Positions 1 to 10,066 are shown, counted from the stretch's first letter. The stretch: DNA of 64,000 nt from JACRCG01 sp964524835 (GCA_964524835.1 CAZGEG010000022.1:17048-81047); one strand, 5' to 3'. Made by a program: numbers and translations. The notes: generated by a model not told the origin, from the sequence alone.

Positions 1-1
1 G

Positions 2-1126
2 CCGCGTCTGCGCGCACTCGACCTCCCGGTCCTGGTGAGTGAATTTTCCAACAGCCTGAACCGGGAAACCGATTTCAGTCACGAAGCCCGTTCCATAGTG
101 CTCTTTCGCGCCGCTTTGGCTGATGTCCCAGGCCTGTGGATTCCGGATGTCGTGGCGGAGCGGTCGAGCGGAAGCGTGCTCACCATGGAATTTTCGGACG
201 GCGAACGAGTGGATTTCTATGCAAAGAACCATCCTGAAGAGATGCCCCGGCTGCTCAACACCCTGGTGCGCCTGACACTGCAAACGATCTTCGAAGAAGG
301 CCTGTTTCATGCCGACCCGCATCCCGGCAATGTTTTGGTTCTCCCGGACGGGCAGCTTTCCCTTCTCGATTTCGGTATGACGGGCGAGCTTGACGAGCCG
401 ATGCGCGAATCGCTGACACTCCTGCTGGAAGCGGTCGTCAAAGGCGATGCGCGGGCCGCCACCGAGGCCTATCTCGAAATGACCGCATCAAGCGAAAACG
501 TCAACCGCTCGGCGTTGTTGATGGACATAAAGGTGGTGCTCTATGATATCCACCGGAGCGACCTGGCGGAAGTATCCATCGGGGATTCGTTCGATTCGCT
601 GCTGCGCGCCGGAAGCCGGCACGGGGTCCACAATCCCCCCGAGTTTTTCCTGCTGACGCGTACGTTTGTCATCCTGGAGTCGATGATCCGCCAGCTTGAC
701 CCGGACCATGATTACCTGAAATCGTTTCGTGAGGAGATCTCCCGCCTGACCGAGAAGCACTTCTCCCTGGAGCGGATCAAGGAAAAAACAGGCAAGCTGG
801 CCCGCGAAATGGAACGACTGGTCAGTGATGCACCCGGCGATACCCGCCGCGTCCTGCGGCGCTTTGCCGAGGGAAACCTGGGCCGGTTCCAGGCTCCCGC
901 CATCGAGGCCCTCGGGGGCCGGGTAAGCCGCAACCTCGAACGGCTTACCGGCGCCATTCTTGTGGCGGGGCTCATGTTTGCCGGTTCGACGATGGTAGTT
1001 ACTCCGGAAGTCGGCTGGCATCATATTTTAGGAGAAATGCTTATCGGATTCGGGGTGTTAGGCACGGTCTTGATTTCTGCCGGAGCACTGCGCCGCGATC
1101 AGGGGCGTGGCAGGGGAAGGCGTTGA
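2..1126 (+). CDS. UbiB/ABC1 (AarF) family atypical kinase, 5' truncated by window edge
   Basis: C-terminal part of an ABC1/UbiB-type atypical protein kinase, a family linked to ubiquinone and other isoprenoid-lipid metabolism. The reading frame is already open at the first bases of the window, so the start lies outside; the GTG at 35 is internal because the residues before it (LRALDLPVLV) fit the family. The visible part has the family motif FHADPHPGN and a DFG-like LDFGM. It ends in two hydrophobic helices, as in membrane-anchored UbiB proteins. The stop abuts the next gene. The substrate cannot be assigned from sequence. Confidence 0.88.
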   Translation, partial: PRLRALDLPVLVSEFSNSLNRETDFSHEARSIVLFRAALADVPGLWIPDVVAERSSGSVLTMEFSDGERVDFYAKNHPEEMPRLLNTLVRLTLQTIFEEGLFHADPHPGNVLVLPDGQLSLLDFGMTGELDEPMRESLTLLLEAVVKGDARAATEAYLEMTASSENVNRSALLMDIKVVLYDIHRSDLAEVSIGDSFDSLLRAGSRHGVHNPPEFFLLTRTFVILESMIRQLDPDHDYLKSFREEISRLTEKHFSLERIKEKTGKLAREMERLVSDAPGDTRRVLRRFAEGNLGRFQAPAIEALGGRVSRNLERLTGAILVAGLMFAGSTMVVTPEVGWHHILGEMLIGFGVLGTVLISAGALRRDQGRGRGRR

Positions 1127-1149
1127 ATGTTGAATTCCGGAGGGAAGGG

Positions 1150-2073
1150 ATGAGAATCCTGATAGCAGAAGATGACCCTGCATATCGCCAGCTTCTGGAA
1201 GAGGTACTGGCCATGTGGGGATACGATGTTGTCGTTGCCAGGAACGGCACCGAAGCCTTGCTGGTACTTCAGGCCGAAGATGCCCCGCAGCTTGTCATCC
1301 TTGACTGGATGATGCCGGGGCTGGAGGGGGTAGAGGTCTGTCGCAGAATCAGGAAAGATGCGAAAGACTATTATACGTATATTATTCTTCTGACGTCGCT
1401 GCAACGGGATGAGGACCTCGTCACCGGTATGGAAGCCGGTGCCGATGACTACATTTTCAAGCCGTTCAAACTCAATGAATTGAGAGTGCGCCTCCGCGCC
1501 GGAAGACGGATCATCGAGCTGCAGAATGAGCTGCTGGAGGCCCGTGATCTTTTCCATGAAAAGTCTATCCACGATTCCCTTACCGGGCTGTTGAACCATG
1601 ATGAGATCCTCGGCGTTCTGGACAAGGAGCTGGCCCGGTCCGAACGGGACGGGTTATGTGTCAGCATAATCCTGGCCGATATCGACCATTTCAAAGCGGT
1701 AAACGACACGTACGGCCATCTCGCGGGTGACGTGGTCCTCCGCATCATTGCCCGGAAGATGCAATCCATGGCGCGGTCATACGATGCCATCGGCCGTTTC
1801 GGAGGAGAGGAATTCCTGTTTGTCCTCCCCGAGTGCTGCATGGAGTGCGCCGTCACCTTTGCGGAAAGGCTCCGTTCATCGATCAACCTGGACAGCATCG
1901 ATACCCCGGAAGGGTTGATACCGGTCACGATCAGCCTCGGGGTGGCGGCAAGCGGGAAAGACGGGAGACGGGATGGGCGCCCCCTTGTCAAGGCGGCCGA
2001 TGCGGCCCTGTACAAGGCCAAGGAGAATGGGCGCAACCGCGTGGAAACGGCTCCGTACGGCGGGGTGCATTAG
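1150..2073 (+). CDS. Response regulator with GGDEF (REC-diguanylate cyclase)
   Basis: A 307-residue two-domain regulator predicted to make cyclic di-GMP from two GTP when its receiver is phosphorylated. The receiver is at residues 1-120, with phospho-acceptor Asp52 in VILDWMMPG. The cyclase domain is at about 150-300, with active-site GGEEF at 218-222. Its inhibitory I-site RSYD (RxxD) sits five residues before the GGEEF, so product inhibition is likely. I chose ATG 1150 because GGAGGGAAGGG precedes it; an in-frame TTG at 1123 would overlap the previous stop. No histidine kinase is adjacent. The next two genes are also cyclic-di-GMP genes. Confidence 0.93.
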   Translation: MRILIAEDDPAYRQLLEEVLAMWGYDVVVARNGTEALLVLQAEDAPQLVILDWMMPGLEGVEVCRRIRKDAKDYYTYIILLTSLQRDEDLVTGMEAGADDYIFKPFKLNELRVRLRAGRRIIELQNELLEARDLFHEKSIHDSLTGLLNHDEILGVLDKELARSERDGLCVSIILADIDHFKAVNDTYGHLAGDVVLRIIARKMQSMARSYDAIGRFGGEEFLFVLPECCMECAVTFAERLRSSINLDSIDTPEGLIPVTISLGVAASGKDGRRDGRPLVKAADAALYKAKENGRNRVETAPYGGVH

Positions 2074-2152
2074 CTGCTGGATGAACTGGCCGGTTCAAGG
2101 GCATTGAATGCGGCAAAGCAGAGCTAAAAACCTGAAGCAAGAGGGAACAGTA

Positions 2153-4216
2153 ATGGGAAAAGAGAAGGACAGGAACCTGTTGCCGTCCATAACTGAACTG
2201 CGCCGCCAGGCGGAAGAACGGCTGCGGGCGATTAAGCCGGTGCGGAAGCCGCCCCGGACCGGGGAAGAGACCCAGCGGCTCCTTCACGAGCTTGAGGTAC
2301 ACCAGATCGAGCTGGAAATGCAGAACGCGGAACTCATCCGCTCCAGGGGGGAGCTGGAGACGGCTCTGGATAAGTACACCGATCTCTATGATTTTGCTCC
2401 GGTCGGCTACTTCACCCTCGACAGCAGCGGTGCTGTCAGCGCCGTGAACCTCAGAGGCGCAAGCCTTCTCGGGGTAGAACGCTCACAATTGATCGGCCGG
2501 AAGTTCGGGCCGTTCGTAACCGCTGCAGATCGGCCCGCGTTCACCGAATTTCTCCGTGTGGTCTTTGCCGGTCGGGGCAAAGAGTCATTTGAAGCAGCGC
2601 TCCTGAACAAGAACAATTCATCGCTCATCGTGCAGATCGAAGCCATTGCCGCCGTCTCGGGTCAGGAGTGCCGCCTCGCCCTGATCGACATCAGTGGCCG
2701 CAGGCGGGCCGAATCTGCCCTGCAGGCGAAAGTAGAGGATCACTGGCTGCTGATCAAAAATCTGCCGATCGGCATTGTTGTCCATGCCCCCGACACCCGG
2801 GTACTGCGCTGTAATCCCGAAGCTGCGCAATTGCTCGGGTTATCTGTCGAGCAGATTTTGGGCAAGACCGAACGCGACCCGGCGTGGCATTTTGTACGCG
2901 AAGACGGCACGCCGATGCCTACCGATGAATTTGCCTACAATCAGGTGATCGCCACGGGGAAGGTAGTCAAGAACTTCATCATGGGCTTTGCCGTAGGGGG
3001 CAACAAGGAAAACAAGTGGTTTCTGGTGAATGCCTATCCCGAGGTTGATGATGGGGGGGTGTTGCGGCAGGTTATGGTGATGTTCACGGATATCAGCGGC
3101 ATCAAGTGTGCGGATGAAAGGATACGGCGGCATCTTGAGCATCTGATCGCTCTGGTTGAAATTGACCGCGCCATCAATTTCAGTTTTGACCTTAATCTCA
3201 GTCTGACTACGCTCCTCACCCATGTCATTGTCCAGTTGGGGGTTGATGCAGCCGACGTTCTGCTGTTCAATCCCGCGTCCCGGCTGCTGGAATTCGTTGC
3301 CGGGCGTGGTTTCCACACCAAATCCATCGACCACGTGCGCCAGTCGCTGGGTGAGGGTTATGCCGGCCGCGCCGCACAGGAGCGCAGCATCGTCCATATC
3401 CCGGACCTGGCAAAGGAACAGGACCGGTTTCTGCGCAAGATGCTCCTGGCGGGAGAGAATTTCGTCAGCTACCATGGTGTGCCGCTGATAGCCAAGGGAC
3501 AGGTAGTGGGGGTGCTGGAGGTGTTTCATCGAACCAGGCTTGCCCGCGACGCGGAATGGCTCGAATTCCTCAAGGCCCTGGCAGCCCAGGCGGCGATTGC
3601 GATCGACAATGTCGCCCTGTATGATAACCTGCAGCGCACCAACAACGAGCTTTTCCAGGCGTATGACGCCACCATCGAAGGGTGGTCGCGGGCACTGGAA
3701 CTGCGCGACAACGAGACCGAAGGGCACACGCAGCGGGTTGCTCAGTTGACCGTCAGGCTGGCGCGCCTGTTCGGTCTGAGCGACGCCGAACTGGTGCAGG
3801 TCCGCTGGGGTGCGCTGCTGCATGATATCGGCAAGATGGGTATACCGGATGAGATCCTGCTCAAGCATGACACGCTGACCGAGGCTGAATGGGTCGTGAT
3901 GAAAAAGCATACGGTTTATGCCTACGAAATGCTCTCTCCGATCCGTTACCTCCGCTCGGCACTCGATATTCCGTACGCCCATCATGAAAAATGGGACGGC
4001 ACCGGCTATCCGTTCGGCTTGAAAGGCGAGCAGATTCCGCTCGTGGCCCGCATTTTTGCGGTGGTTGACGTCTGGGATGCGCTCCGGTCAGACCGTCTCT
4101 ACCGCAGCTCCTGGTCGGTGCAGAAGGTGCGCAAGCACATCAAGTCGCTGGCGGGGACGCACTTCGACCCGCACGTTGTCAAGGTGTGTCTTGATTCGGA
4201 CGTCCTCGTGGATTGA
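2153..4216 (+). CDS. PAS-PAS-GAF-HD-GYP cyclic-di-GMP phosphodiesterase
   Basis: A 687-residue cytosolic signalling protein. An N-terminal helical/PAS region (about 30-190) contains the phrase ELEVHQIELEMQNAEL. It is followed by a second PAS (about 205-320), a GAF domain (about 345-480) and a C-terminal HD-GYP domain. Both HD-GYP signatures are intact: LLHDIGKMGIPD and HHEKWDGTGYP (from residue 610). The protein should therefore hydrolyse cyclic di-GMP. ATG 2153 follows GAGGGA; an upstream in-frame ATG at 2108 has no good ribosome site. The N-terminal 190 residues are clearly paralogous to those of the next gene, which makes the same second messenger. Confidence 0.92.
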   Translation: MGKEKDRNLLPSITELRRQAEERLRAIKPVRKPPRTGEETQRLLHELEVHQIELEMQNAELIRSRGELETALDKYTDLYDFAPVGYFTLDSSGAVSAVNLRGASLLGVERSQLIGRKFGPFVTAADRPAFTEFLRVVFAGRGKESFEAALLNKNNSSLIVQIEAIAAVSGQECRLALIDISGRRRAESALQAKVEDHWLLIKNLPIGIVVHAPDTRVLRCNPEAAQLLGLSVEQILGKTERDPAWHFVREDGTPMPTDEFAYNQVIATGKVVKNFIMGFAVGGNKENKWFLVNAYPEVDDGGVLRQVMVMFTDISGIKCADERIRRHLEHLIALVEIDRAINFSFDLNLSLTTLLTHVIVQLGVDAADVLLFNPASRLLEFVAGRGFHTKSIDHVRQSLGEGYAGRAAQERSIVHIPDLAKEQDRFLRKMLLAGENFVSYHGVPLIAKGQVVGVLEVFHRTRLARDAEWLEFLKALAAQAAIAIDNVALYDNLQRTNNELFQAYDATIEGWSRALELRDNETEGHTQRVAQLTVRLARLFGLSDAELVQVRWGALLHDIGKMGIPDEILLKHDTLTEAEWVVMKKHTVYAYEMLSPIRYLRSALDIPYAHHEKWDGTGYPFGLKGEQIPLVARIFAVVDVWDALRSDRLYRSSWSVQKVRKHIKSLAGTHFDPHVVKVCLDSDVLVD

Positions 4217-4276
4217 GAATATGACAGCACGCTAGTAATGGAAGTGTTGAGGCCTGGTTGGAACCGGAGGTTGGCC

Positions 4277-7200
4277 ATGGGATTAAAAAAAGACAAGGGC
4301 TTATCAACTGCAGCCGGGCTGCGTCGCCGGACTGAAGGGCTGCCGGGAGATAAAACATCTGGACCGGGCACTTCCCGGACCAGGGAAGAGGCGGAGAGGC
4401 TCGCCCATGAACTCGAGGTCCACCAGATCGAGCTGGAGATGCAGAATGCCGAACTTCGCCAGGCCAGGGACGAGGTGGAAAGGGTTCTGGTAAAGTGTAC
4501 GGATCTGTACGACTTCGCCCCGGTCGGCTACTTTACCCTCGGCCGTGACGCGGAAATCAAAGCCGTGAACTTCAGCGGTGCCGGTCTGCTTAAAGTCGAG
4601 CGTTCCCGCTTGATCGGCAGGAGTTTCGGGCAGTATGTCTCGGCAAAATATCGTCCCGACTTCACCGCCTTTCTTGATCAGATCTTTACCAGCCAAACCA
4701 AGGGGTCGTGCGAAGTCACATTATTGAACAAGGGGCAGCTTCCGCTGGTCGTGCAGATCGAAGCGATGGCCACCGCTTCAGGGGAGGAGTGCCGTCTCGC
4801 CCTGATCGACATTACCGGGCGCAGGCAGGCCGAGGATGCCTTGCGCGAAACTGAAGACCGGATGTACAAGCTGGCGGAAATGGCTGTCGATGCCATTATC
4901 ATGCTGGATGATAACGGGATGGTTACGTTCTGCAATGCCGCGGCGGAAAAAATGTTCGGCAGCAGCGCCGCTGAGATCACCGGCAAGGATTTCCATCGGC
5001 TCTTCATTCCCGAACGCCACTTAGGTGCCGAAGCCAAGGGCTTTGCCCGCTTCACGGGGCTCGGAACGGGGCCGCTGATCGGCAGGAGGACTGAAGTCAC
5101 GGCGATCAGGAAGGACGGGACGGAATTTACGATGGAGCTTTCCATCTCGGCCCTCAAATTCCAGGGGAGCTGGCATGCCATCGGGATAATGAGGGATGTT
5201 TCCGAACGCAAACGGTTGGAAACGGAAATCCAGGATGCCCGTGAATATGCCGAGAACATCGTCGAAACCGTGCGCGAACCGCTGGTGGTGCTGAATGCCG
5301 AGCTGAAGGTCCTCACCGCCAACCACAGTTTTTACGACTCGTTCATGGTAACGCCGGAGGAGACGATCGGCAACTTCATCTACGACCTCGGTAACGGGCA
5401 ATGGGACATTCCGCAGTTTCGTGAGCTCGTAGAGAAAATCCTCCCGCACGATACGGTGATCAACGGCTATGAAGTCGAGCATGACTTTATCGACATCGGC
5501 CGCAAGACCATCCTGCTCAACGCCCGGCAGATCTTCCGGGAAAACATCGGCTCGCACATCATCCTCCTGGCGATGGAAGACATTACCGACCGGAAGGTGC
5601 TGGAAGCGGAAATCCAGGATGCCCTCGAATATGCCGAGAACATCGTCGAGACCGTGCGCGAGCCGCTGGTGGTGCTTAATGCCGAGCTGAAGATACTCAC
5701 CGCCAACCACAGCTTCTACGATACCTTCAAGGTAACGCCGGAGGAGACCATCGGCAAATTCATCTACGACCTCGGCAACCGGCAGTGGGACATTCCCCGA
5801 CTGCGGGTGCTCGTCGAAGAGATCCTCCCCAATGATACGGTGATCAACGGCTATGAAGTAGAGCATGACTTTATCGGCATCGGCCGCAAGACCATCCTGC
5901 TCAACGCCCGGCAGATCTTCCGGGAAAACATCGGCTCGCACATCATCCTCCTGGCGATGGAAGACATTACCGACCGGAAGGTGCTGGAAGCGGAAATCCA
6001 GGATGCCCTCGAATATGCCGAGAACATCGTCGAGACCGTGCGCGAGCCGCTGGTGGTGCTTAATGCCGAGCTGAAGATACTCACCGCCAACCACAGCTTC
6101 TACGATACCTTCAAGGTAACGCCGGAGGAGACCATCGGCAAATTCATCTACGACCTCGGCAACCGGCAGTGGGACATTCCCCGACTGCGGGTGCTCGTCG
6201 AAGAGATCCTCCCCAATGATACGGTGATCAACGGCTATGAAGTAGAGCATGACTTTATCGGCATCGGCCGCAAGACCATCCTGCTCAACGCCCGGCAGAT
6301 CTTCCGGGAAAACATCGGCTCGCACATCATCCTCCTGGCGATGGAAGACATTACCGACCGGAAGGTGCTGGAAGCGGAAATCCAGGATGCCCTCGAATAT
6401 GCCGAGAACATCGTCGAGACCGTGCGCGAGCCGCTGGTGGTGCTTAATGCCGAGCTGAAGATACTCACCGCCAACCACAGCTTCTACGATACCTTCAAGG
6501 TAACGCCGGAGGAGACCATCGGCAAATTCATCTACGACCTCGGCAACCGGCAGTGGGACATTCCCCGACTGCGGGTGCTCGTCGAAGAGATCCTCCCCAA
6601 TGATACGGTGATCAACGGCTATGAAGTAGAGCATGACTTTATCGGCATCGGCCGCAAGACCATCCTGCTCAACGCCCGGCAGATCTTCCGGGAAAACGTC
6701 GGCTCACGCATTATCCTTCTCGCCATGGAAGATATCACCGAGCGGAAGCTGGCGGAGGAACGGATCGGCATAGTCATGCGGCAGCAGCAGGCCATTCTCG
6801 ACAATATACCCAATATCGCCTGGCTCAAGGACAAGGAGGGAAGGTACGTCGCGTTTAACGAACCCTTCAGCAAGTCGTTGGGTGTGGCAGCGGCGGACCT
6901 GGTCGGGAAGTGCGATTATGATATCTATCCGGCCGAGCTTGCGGAAAAATACGAGCTGGATTTCAAGAATGTCATTGCGACCGGCAGGCGCACCTACCTG
7001 GAAGAGACCATTGTCGACCGGAAGGGGAAAGCCCGCTTCGTGGAAAAGATAAAAACGCCCATCTTCAACGATGCAGGGGGAGTCATCGGCATTATCGGCA
7101 TCGCCCACGATGTCACCATGCGCAAGGAGGTTGAAGTAAAGCTCCGCTATGACAGTACGCATGATGTATTGACCGGCCTCTACAACCGGACTTTTTTCGA

Positions 7201-7648
7201 TGAGGAGCTGGAGCGTCTATCCCATGGCAGGATGTTTCCCATGAGCATCGTGATGGCGGATATAAACGGCCTGAAAACAGTCAATGATACCCTGGGGCAT
7301 GAAGCCGGGGATGAACTGATCCGGACGGCGGCCCGGATCATCCAGGGAGCATTCCGTGCCGAGGATATCGTCGCGCGTATCGGTGGGGACGAATTTGCCG
7401 TGCTTCTCCCGGGAACGGACAGTCTCATCGCGGAGGAGGCGGTCGGGAGGATCAAGGAGTGTCCTGAAATGGTCAGTGGCCGGGCGGCGATCGCCTTCGG
7501 CATTGCCTCCGCAGAGAGCAAAGACAAGCTGGCAGAAGCGTTAAAGCTGAGCGACGAGAGGATGTACCTGGATAAATCCGAAAAAAAGTGTTGCGGGGAA
7601 AAGGCGCCGGGAGATCGTGGCGAAGCACCGCTCGCACCGCGGCTATAA
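4277..7648 (+). CDS. Multi-PAS diguanylate cyclase with four tandem PAS repeats
   Basis: A 1123-residue protein. PAS domains lie at about 75-185 and 200-315, then four 128-residue PAS-like repeats (317-444, 445-572, 573-700, 701-828), one more PAS (about 840-955) and a GGDEF domain. The signature GGDEF is at 1036-1040, with an RAED I-site five residues before it. There is no EAL domain. Repeats 2-4 are nearly identical in DNA as well as protein. ATG 4277 is preceded by CCGGAGG; the in-frame ATG at 4238 lacks a site. The N terminus matches the preceding HD-GYP gene, suggesting duplication of a sensor module onto opposite catalytic domains. No transmembrane segment is seen. Confidence 0.92.
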   Translation: MGLKKDKGLSTAAGLRRRTEGLPGDKTSGPGTSRTREEAERLAHELEVHQIELEMQNAELRQARDEVERVLVKCTDLYDFAPVGYFTLGRDAEIKAVNFSGAGLLKVERSRLIGRSFGQYVSAKYRPDFTAFLDQIFTSQTKGSCEVTLLNKGQLPLVVQIEAMATASGEECRLALIDITGRRQAEDALRETEDRMYKLAEMAVDAIIMLDDNGMVTFCNAAAEKMFGSSAAEITGKDFHRLFIPERHLGAEAKGFARFTGLGTGPLIGRRTEVTAIRKDGTEFTMELSISALKFQGSWHAIGIMRDVSERKRLETEIQDAREYAENIVETVREPLVVLNAELKVLTANHSFYDSFMVTPEETIGNFIYDLGNGQWDIPQFRELVEKILPHDTVINGYEVEHDFIDIGRKTILLNARQIFRENIGSHIILLAMEDITDRKVLEAEIQDALEYAENIVETVREPLVVLNAELKILTANHSFYDTFKVTPEETIGKFIYDLGNRQWDIPRLRVLVEEILPNDTVINGYEVEHDFIGIGRKTILLNARQIFRENIGSHIILLAMEDITDRKVLEAEIQDALEYAENIVETVREPLVVLNAELKILTANHSFYDTFKVTPEETIGKFIYDLGNRQWDIPRLRVLVEEILPNDTVINGYEVEHDFIGIGRKTILLNARQIFRENIGSHIILLAMEDITDRKVLEAEIQDALEYAENIVETVREPLVVLNAELKILTANHSFYDTFKVTPEETIGKFIYDLGNRQWDIPRLRVLVEEILPNDTVINGYEVEHDFIGIGRKTILLNARQIFRENVGSRIILLAMEDITERKLAEERIGIVMRQQQAILDNIPNIAWLKDKEGRYVAFNEPFSKSLGVAAADLVGKCDYDIYPAELAEKYELDFKNVIATGRRTYLEETIVDRKGKARFVEKIKTPIFNDAGGVIGIIGIAHDVTMRKEVEVKLRYDSTHDVLTGLYNRTFFDEELERLSHGRMFPMSIVMADINGLKTVNDTLGHEAGDELIRTAARIIQGAFRAEDIVARIGGDEFAVLLPGTDSLIAEEAVGRIKECPEMVSGRAAIAFGIASAESKDKLAEALKLSDERMYLDKSEKKCCGEKAPGDRGEAPLAPRL
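5225..6760 (+). repeat. Four tandem 384-bp repeats encoding PAS domains
   Basis: Units start at 5225, 5609, 5993 and 6377, exactly 384 bp (128 codons) apart, in frame. Units 2 and 3 appear identical by eye. Unit 4 diverges only in its last 60 or so bases, and unit 1 differs mainly in its first half. This pattern fits recent unequal crossing-over, with copy number free to change without a frameshift. Confidence 0.95.
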
Positions 7649-7727
7649 AATCGGCAGGTATTGCCGCTGCTCCTGTCTCCGCCCTGCCGTTGCGACACGC
7701 TCCGGTATACGCATAGATTCCATCAGT

Positions 7728-7758
7728 CAGGCCGCTCACGGCCTGTTCCTTCTTTTTT
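7728..7758 (+). terminator. Rho-independent terminator after the cyclic-di-GMP genes
   Basis: Perfect 7-bp stem CAGGCCG/CGGCCTG with a CTCA loop, followed by TTCCTTCTTTTTT. It lies between the multi-PAS gene and tex, so tex probably has its own promoter. Confidence 0.8.
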
Positions 7759-7833
7759 CCGGCAATCTCTTGAACAATTTTCCCCCCATCTGTAGTACCA
7801 TGGGCATCCCGATCCCCGCTCTATGGAGTTGCA

Positions 7834-10029
7834 ATGATGCTGACTGACGAACAGGCCCGCGCCCTTATTCCCTACATCATCGAAGCAACCGGCCTCAAGC
7901 CGTTTCAGGTGGAACATACCATCGACCTGCTGCAGGAAGGGGCAACGGTTCCTTTTATCGCCCGGTACCGGAAGGAACATACCGGTGAACTGGACGAGGT
8001 GCAGATCCGCACGGTCGAGGAGCAGTTCACCTATTTCAGCGAACTGGAGGAGCGCCGGATCACGGTGCTAAAATCCATTGAGGAACAGGGCAAGCTGACC
8101 CCCGAACTGCGGGAACGGATCGAATCCTCACGCCAGAAAACCGAAATAGAAGACCTGTATCTGCCGTACAAGCCGAAGCGGCGGACAAAGGCGACGATTG
8201 CCCGGGAGCGGGGGCTGGAGCCGCTGGCCGATATCATGGCGGCTCAGGAACTGACCTCCGGAACGGCCGAGGAGGCGGCACTCCCCTTCATTAATCCCGA
8301 AAAGGAGCTCCCCGATGCGGCAACAGCTCTGGAAGGCGCCGGGCACATCCTGGCCGAGCGGCTCTCCGACGACGCCGATGCCCGCGCCGCCGTGCGGCGG
8401 CTGACGAAAGAGCAGGGGGCCATGACCTCACGGGTCGCGGCCGATTACCGGGAGCAGGTCACCAAGTACGAGATGTACTACGACTTTTCTGAGCCGCTCA
8501 AGGCGGTCCCGTCGCATCGCATGCTGGCCATGCGCCGCGGCGAAAAAGAGGAGGTGCTCTACCTCTCGATCACGGCGCCGGTCGAACAGATACTGGCCGG
8601 GCTGAAGTCGCGCCTGATCCTGCGGGGGAGCGTCTTCTCCCCGCTGCTGGAGCGGGTGGCGGAGGATGCCTACAAGAGGCTGATCGCCCCCTCCATCGAG
8701 GTGGAATTGCGGCTGGAGAGCAAGGAGCGCGCCGACGAGGCGGCCATCCTGGTGTTTGCCCGGAATCTGCGGGAGCTGCTGCTGGCGCCGCCGGCCGGGG
8801 GGAAGCGGGTGCTGGGGATCGATCCCGGTTTCCGCACCGGTTCCAAGCTGGCGGCGGTGGACGCGAACGGACGCTTCCTGGAGCATGTCACTATTTATCC
8901 CCACATCGGCGCGGCGCGTGTTCCCCAGGCCAGGCAGGAGCTGCTCCGGATGGTCGAAACTAATGGTGTCGAGATGATCGCCGTCGGCAACGGTACCGCC
9001 GGCCGCGAAATGGAGCTTTTTGCCAAGGAGACCTTGGCCGGTGCGGGGAAACAGCTGCCGGTGGTGTCGATCAGCGAGGCGGGTGCCAGTATCTATTCGG
9101 CCTCGGACATCGCCCGCGAGGAGTTTCCCGACCTGGACCTGACGGTGCGCGGGGCGATTTCCATCGCCCGCCGTCTGCAGGACCCGCTGGGTGAGCTGGT
9201 CAAAGTCGATCCGAAGAGCATCGGCGTCGGACAGTATCAGCACGATGTCAATCAGGCCATGCTGAAGAAGTCTCTGGATGGCGTGGTGGAGTCATGCGTA
9301 AACTTCGTGGGAGTCGATCTGAACACCGCGTCCTGGGCGCTGCTGGCCTACGTTTCCGGGGTGGGGCCGGCTCTGGCCAAGGCCATTACCCGCTACCGCG
9401 ACGAGAATGGCTCTTTCCTCTCCCGCAAGGCGCTCCTCAAAGTGCCGCGTTTCGGGGCCAAGGCGTTCGAACAGGCGGCCGGATTCCTCCGCATCCGCGA
9501 CGGGAAGCATCCGTTGGACAACAGTGCCGTCCATCCCGAGCGCTATAAACTGGTGGAGTCGATGGCATCGGATTTGGGTGTCACCCTGGCTGGTCTGGTT
9601 GCCGATCCGACACTGGCGGGCAAAATAGAGCTGAAGCGCTATGTTTCGGAGGGTGTCGGTCTGCCGACGCTCTCCGATATCATCGAAGAGCTGAAAAAGC
9701 CGGGGCGTGACCCGCGCAGCCGGTTTCAGACCGCGTCATTCCGGGACGATATCCGCGAGATCAAAGATCTGCAGGAGGGGATGATCCTGCAGGGGGTCGT
9801 GACCAACGTGACCGCCTTCGGCGCCTTTGTCGACATCGGCGTTCACCAGGACGGCCTCGTGCATATCAGCCACCTGGCGGGCCGCTATGTCAAGGATCCG
9901 GGAGACGCCGTCAAGGCGGGGCAGGTGGTGAAAGTCAAGGTGCTGTCCGCCGATCCGCAGCGCAAGCGGATCTCACTGTCCATCAAGGAGGCGGAGAAGG
10001 GCGGTACGGCGGGCCAGCCGGCAGCATGA
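7834..10029 (+). CDS. tex: Tex, S1-domain RNA-binding transcription accessory protein
   Basis: A 731-residue Tex protein, a broadly conserved nucleic-acid-binding factor. The N-terminal helical part carries the family phrase VPFIARYRKE. The middle holds the YqgF/RNase-H-like fold (LGIDPGFRTGSK) and helix-hairpin-helix segments (VSGVGPALAKAI). An S1 domain occupies about residues 650-720 (VVTNVTAFGAFVDIGVHQDG). Length is normal for the family. The start is ATG 7834, after GGAG. It is followed 37 bp later by an unknown gene on the same strand. Confidence 0.95.
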   Translation: MMLTDEQARALIPYIIEATGLKPFQVEHTIDLLQEGATVPFIARYRKEHTGELDEVQIRTVEEQFTYFSELEERRITVLKSIEEQGKLTPELRERIESSRQKTEIEDLYLPYKPKRRTKATIARERGLEPLADIMAAQELTSGTAEEAALPFINPEKELPDAATALEGAGHILAERLSDDADARAAVRRLTKEQGAMTSRVAADYREQVTKYEMYYDFSEPLKAVPSHRMLAMRRGEKEEVLYLSITAPVEQILAGLKSRLILRGSVFSPLLERVAEDAYKRLIAPSIEVELRLESKERADEAAILVFARNLRELLLAPPAGGKRVLGIDPGFRTGSKLAAVDANGRFLEHVTIYPHIGAARVPQARQELLRMVETNGVEMIAVGNGTAGREMELFAKETLAGAGKQLPVVSISEAGASIYSASDIAREEFPDLDLTVRGAISIARRLQDPLGELVKVDPKSIGVGQYQHDVNQAMLKKSLDGVVESCVNFVGVDLNTASWALLAYVSGVGPALAKAITRYRDENGSFLSRKALLKVPRFGAKAFEQAAGFLRIRDGKHPLDNSAVHPERYKLVESMASDLGVTLAGLVADPTLAGKIELKRYVSEGVGLPTLSDIIEELKKPGRDPRSRFQTASFRDDIREIKDLQEGMILQGVVTNVTAFGAFVDIGVHQDGLVHISHLAGRYVKDPGDAVKAGQVVKVKVLSADPQRKRISLSIKEAEKGGTAGQPAA

Positions 10030-10066
10030 GAAACAGAACAAAAAACGAAATCAGGAGTATCAGGTA

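Noticed and set aside
5021..6634. A 537-codon open frame on the minus strand, itself repetitive
   Set aside because: It is the complement of the PAS repeats in a real plus-strand gene with known domains. Its length comes from repetition and GC bias, and it has no ribosome site or family.
5225..6760. CRISPR-like array because of regular repeats
   Set aside because: Unit length is 384 bp with no spacers, and all units are coding.
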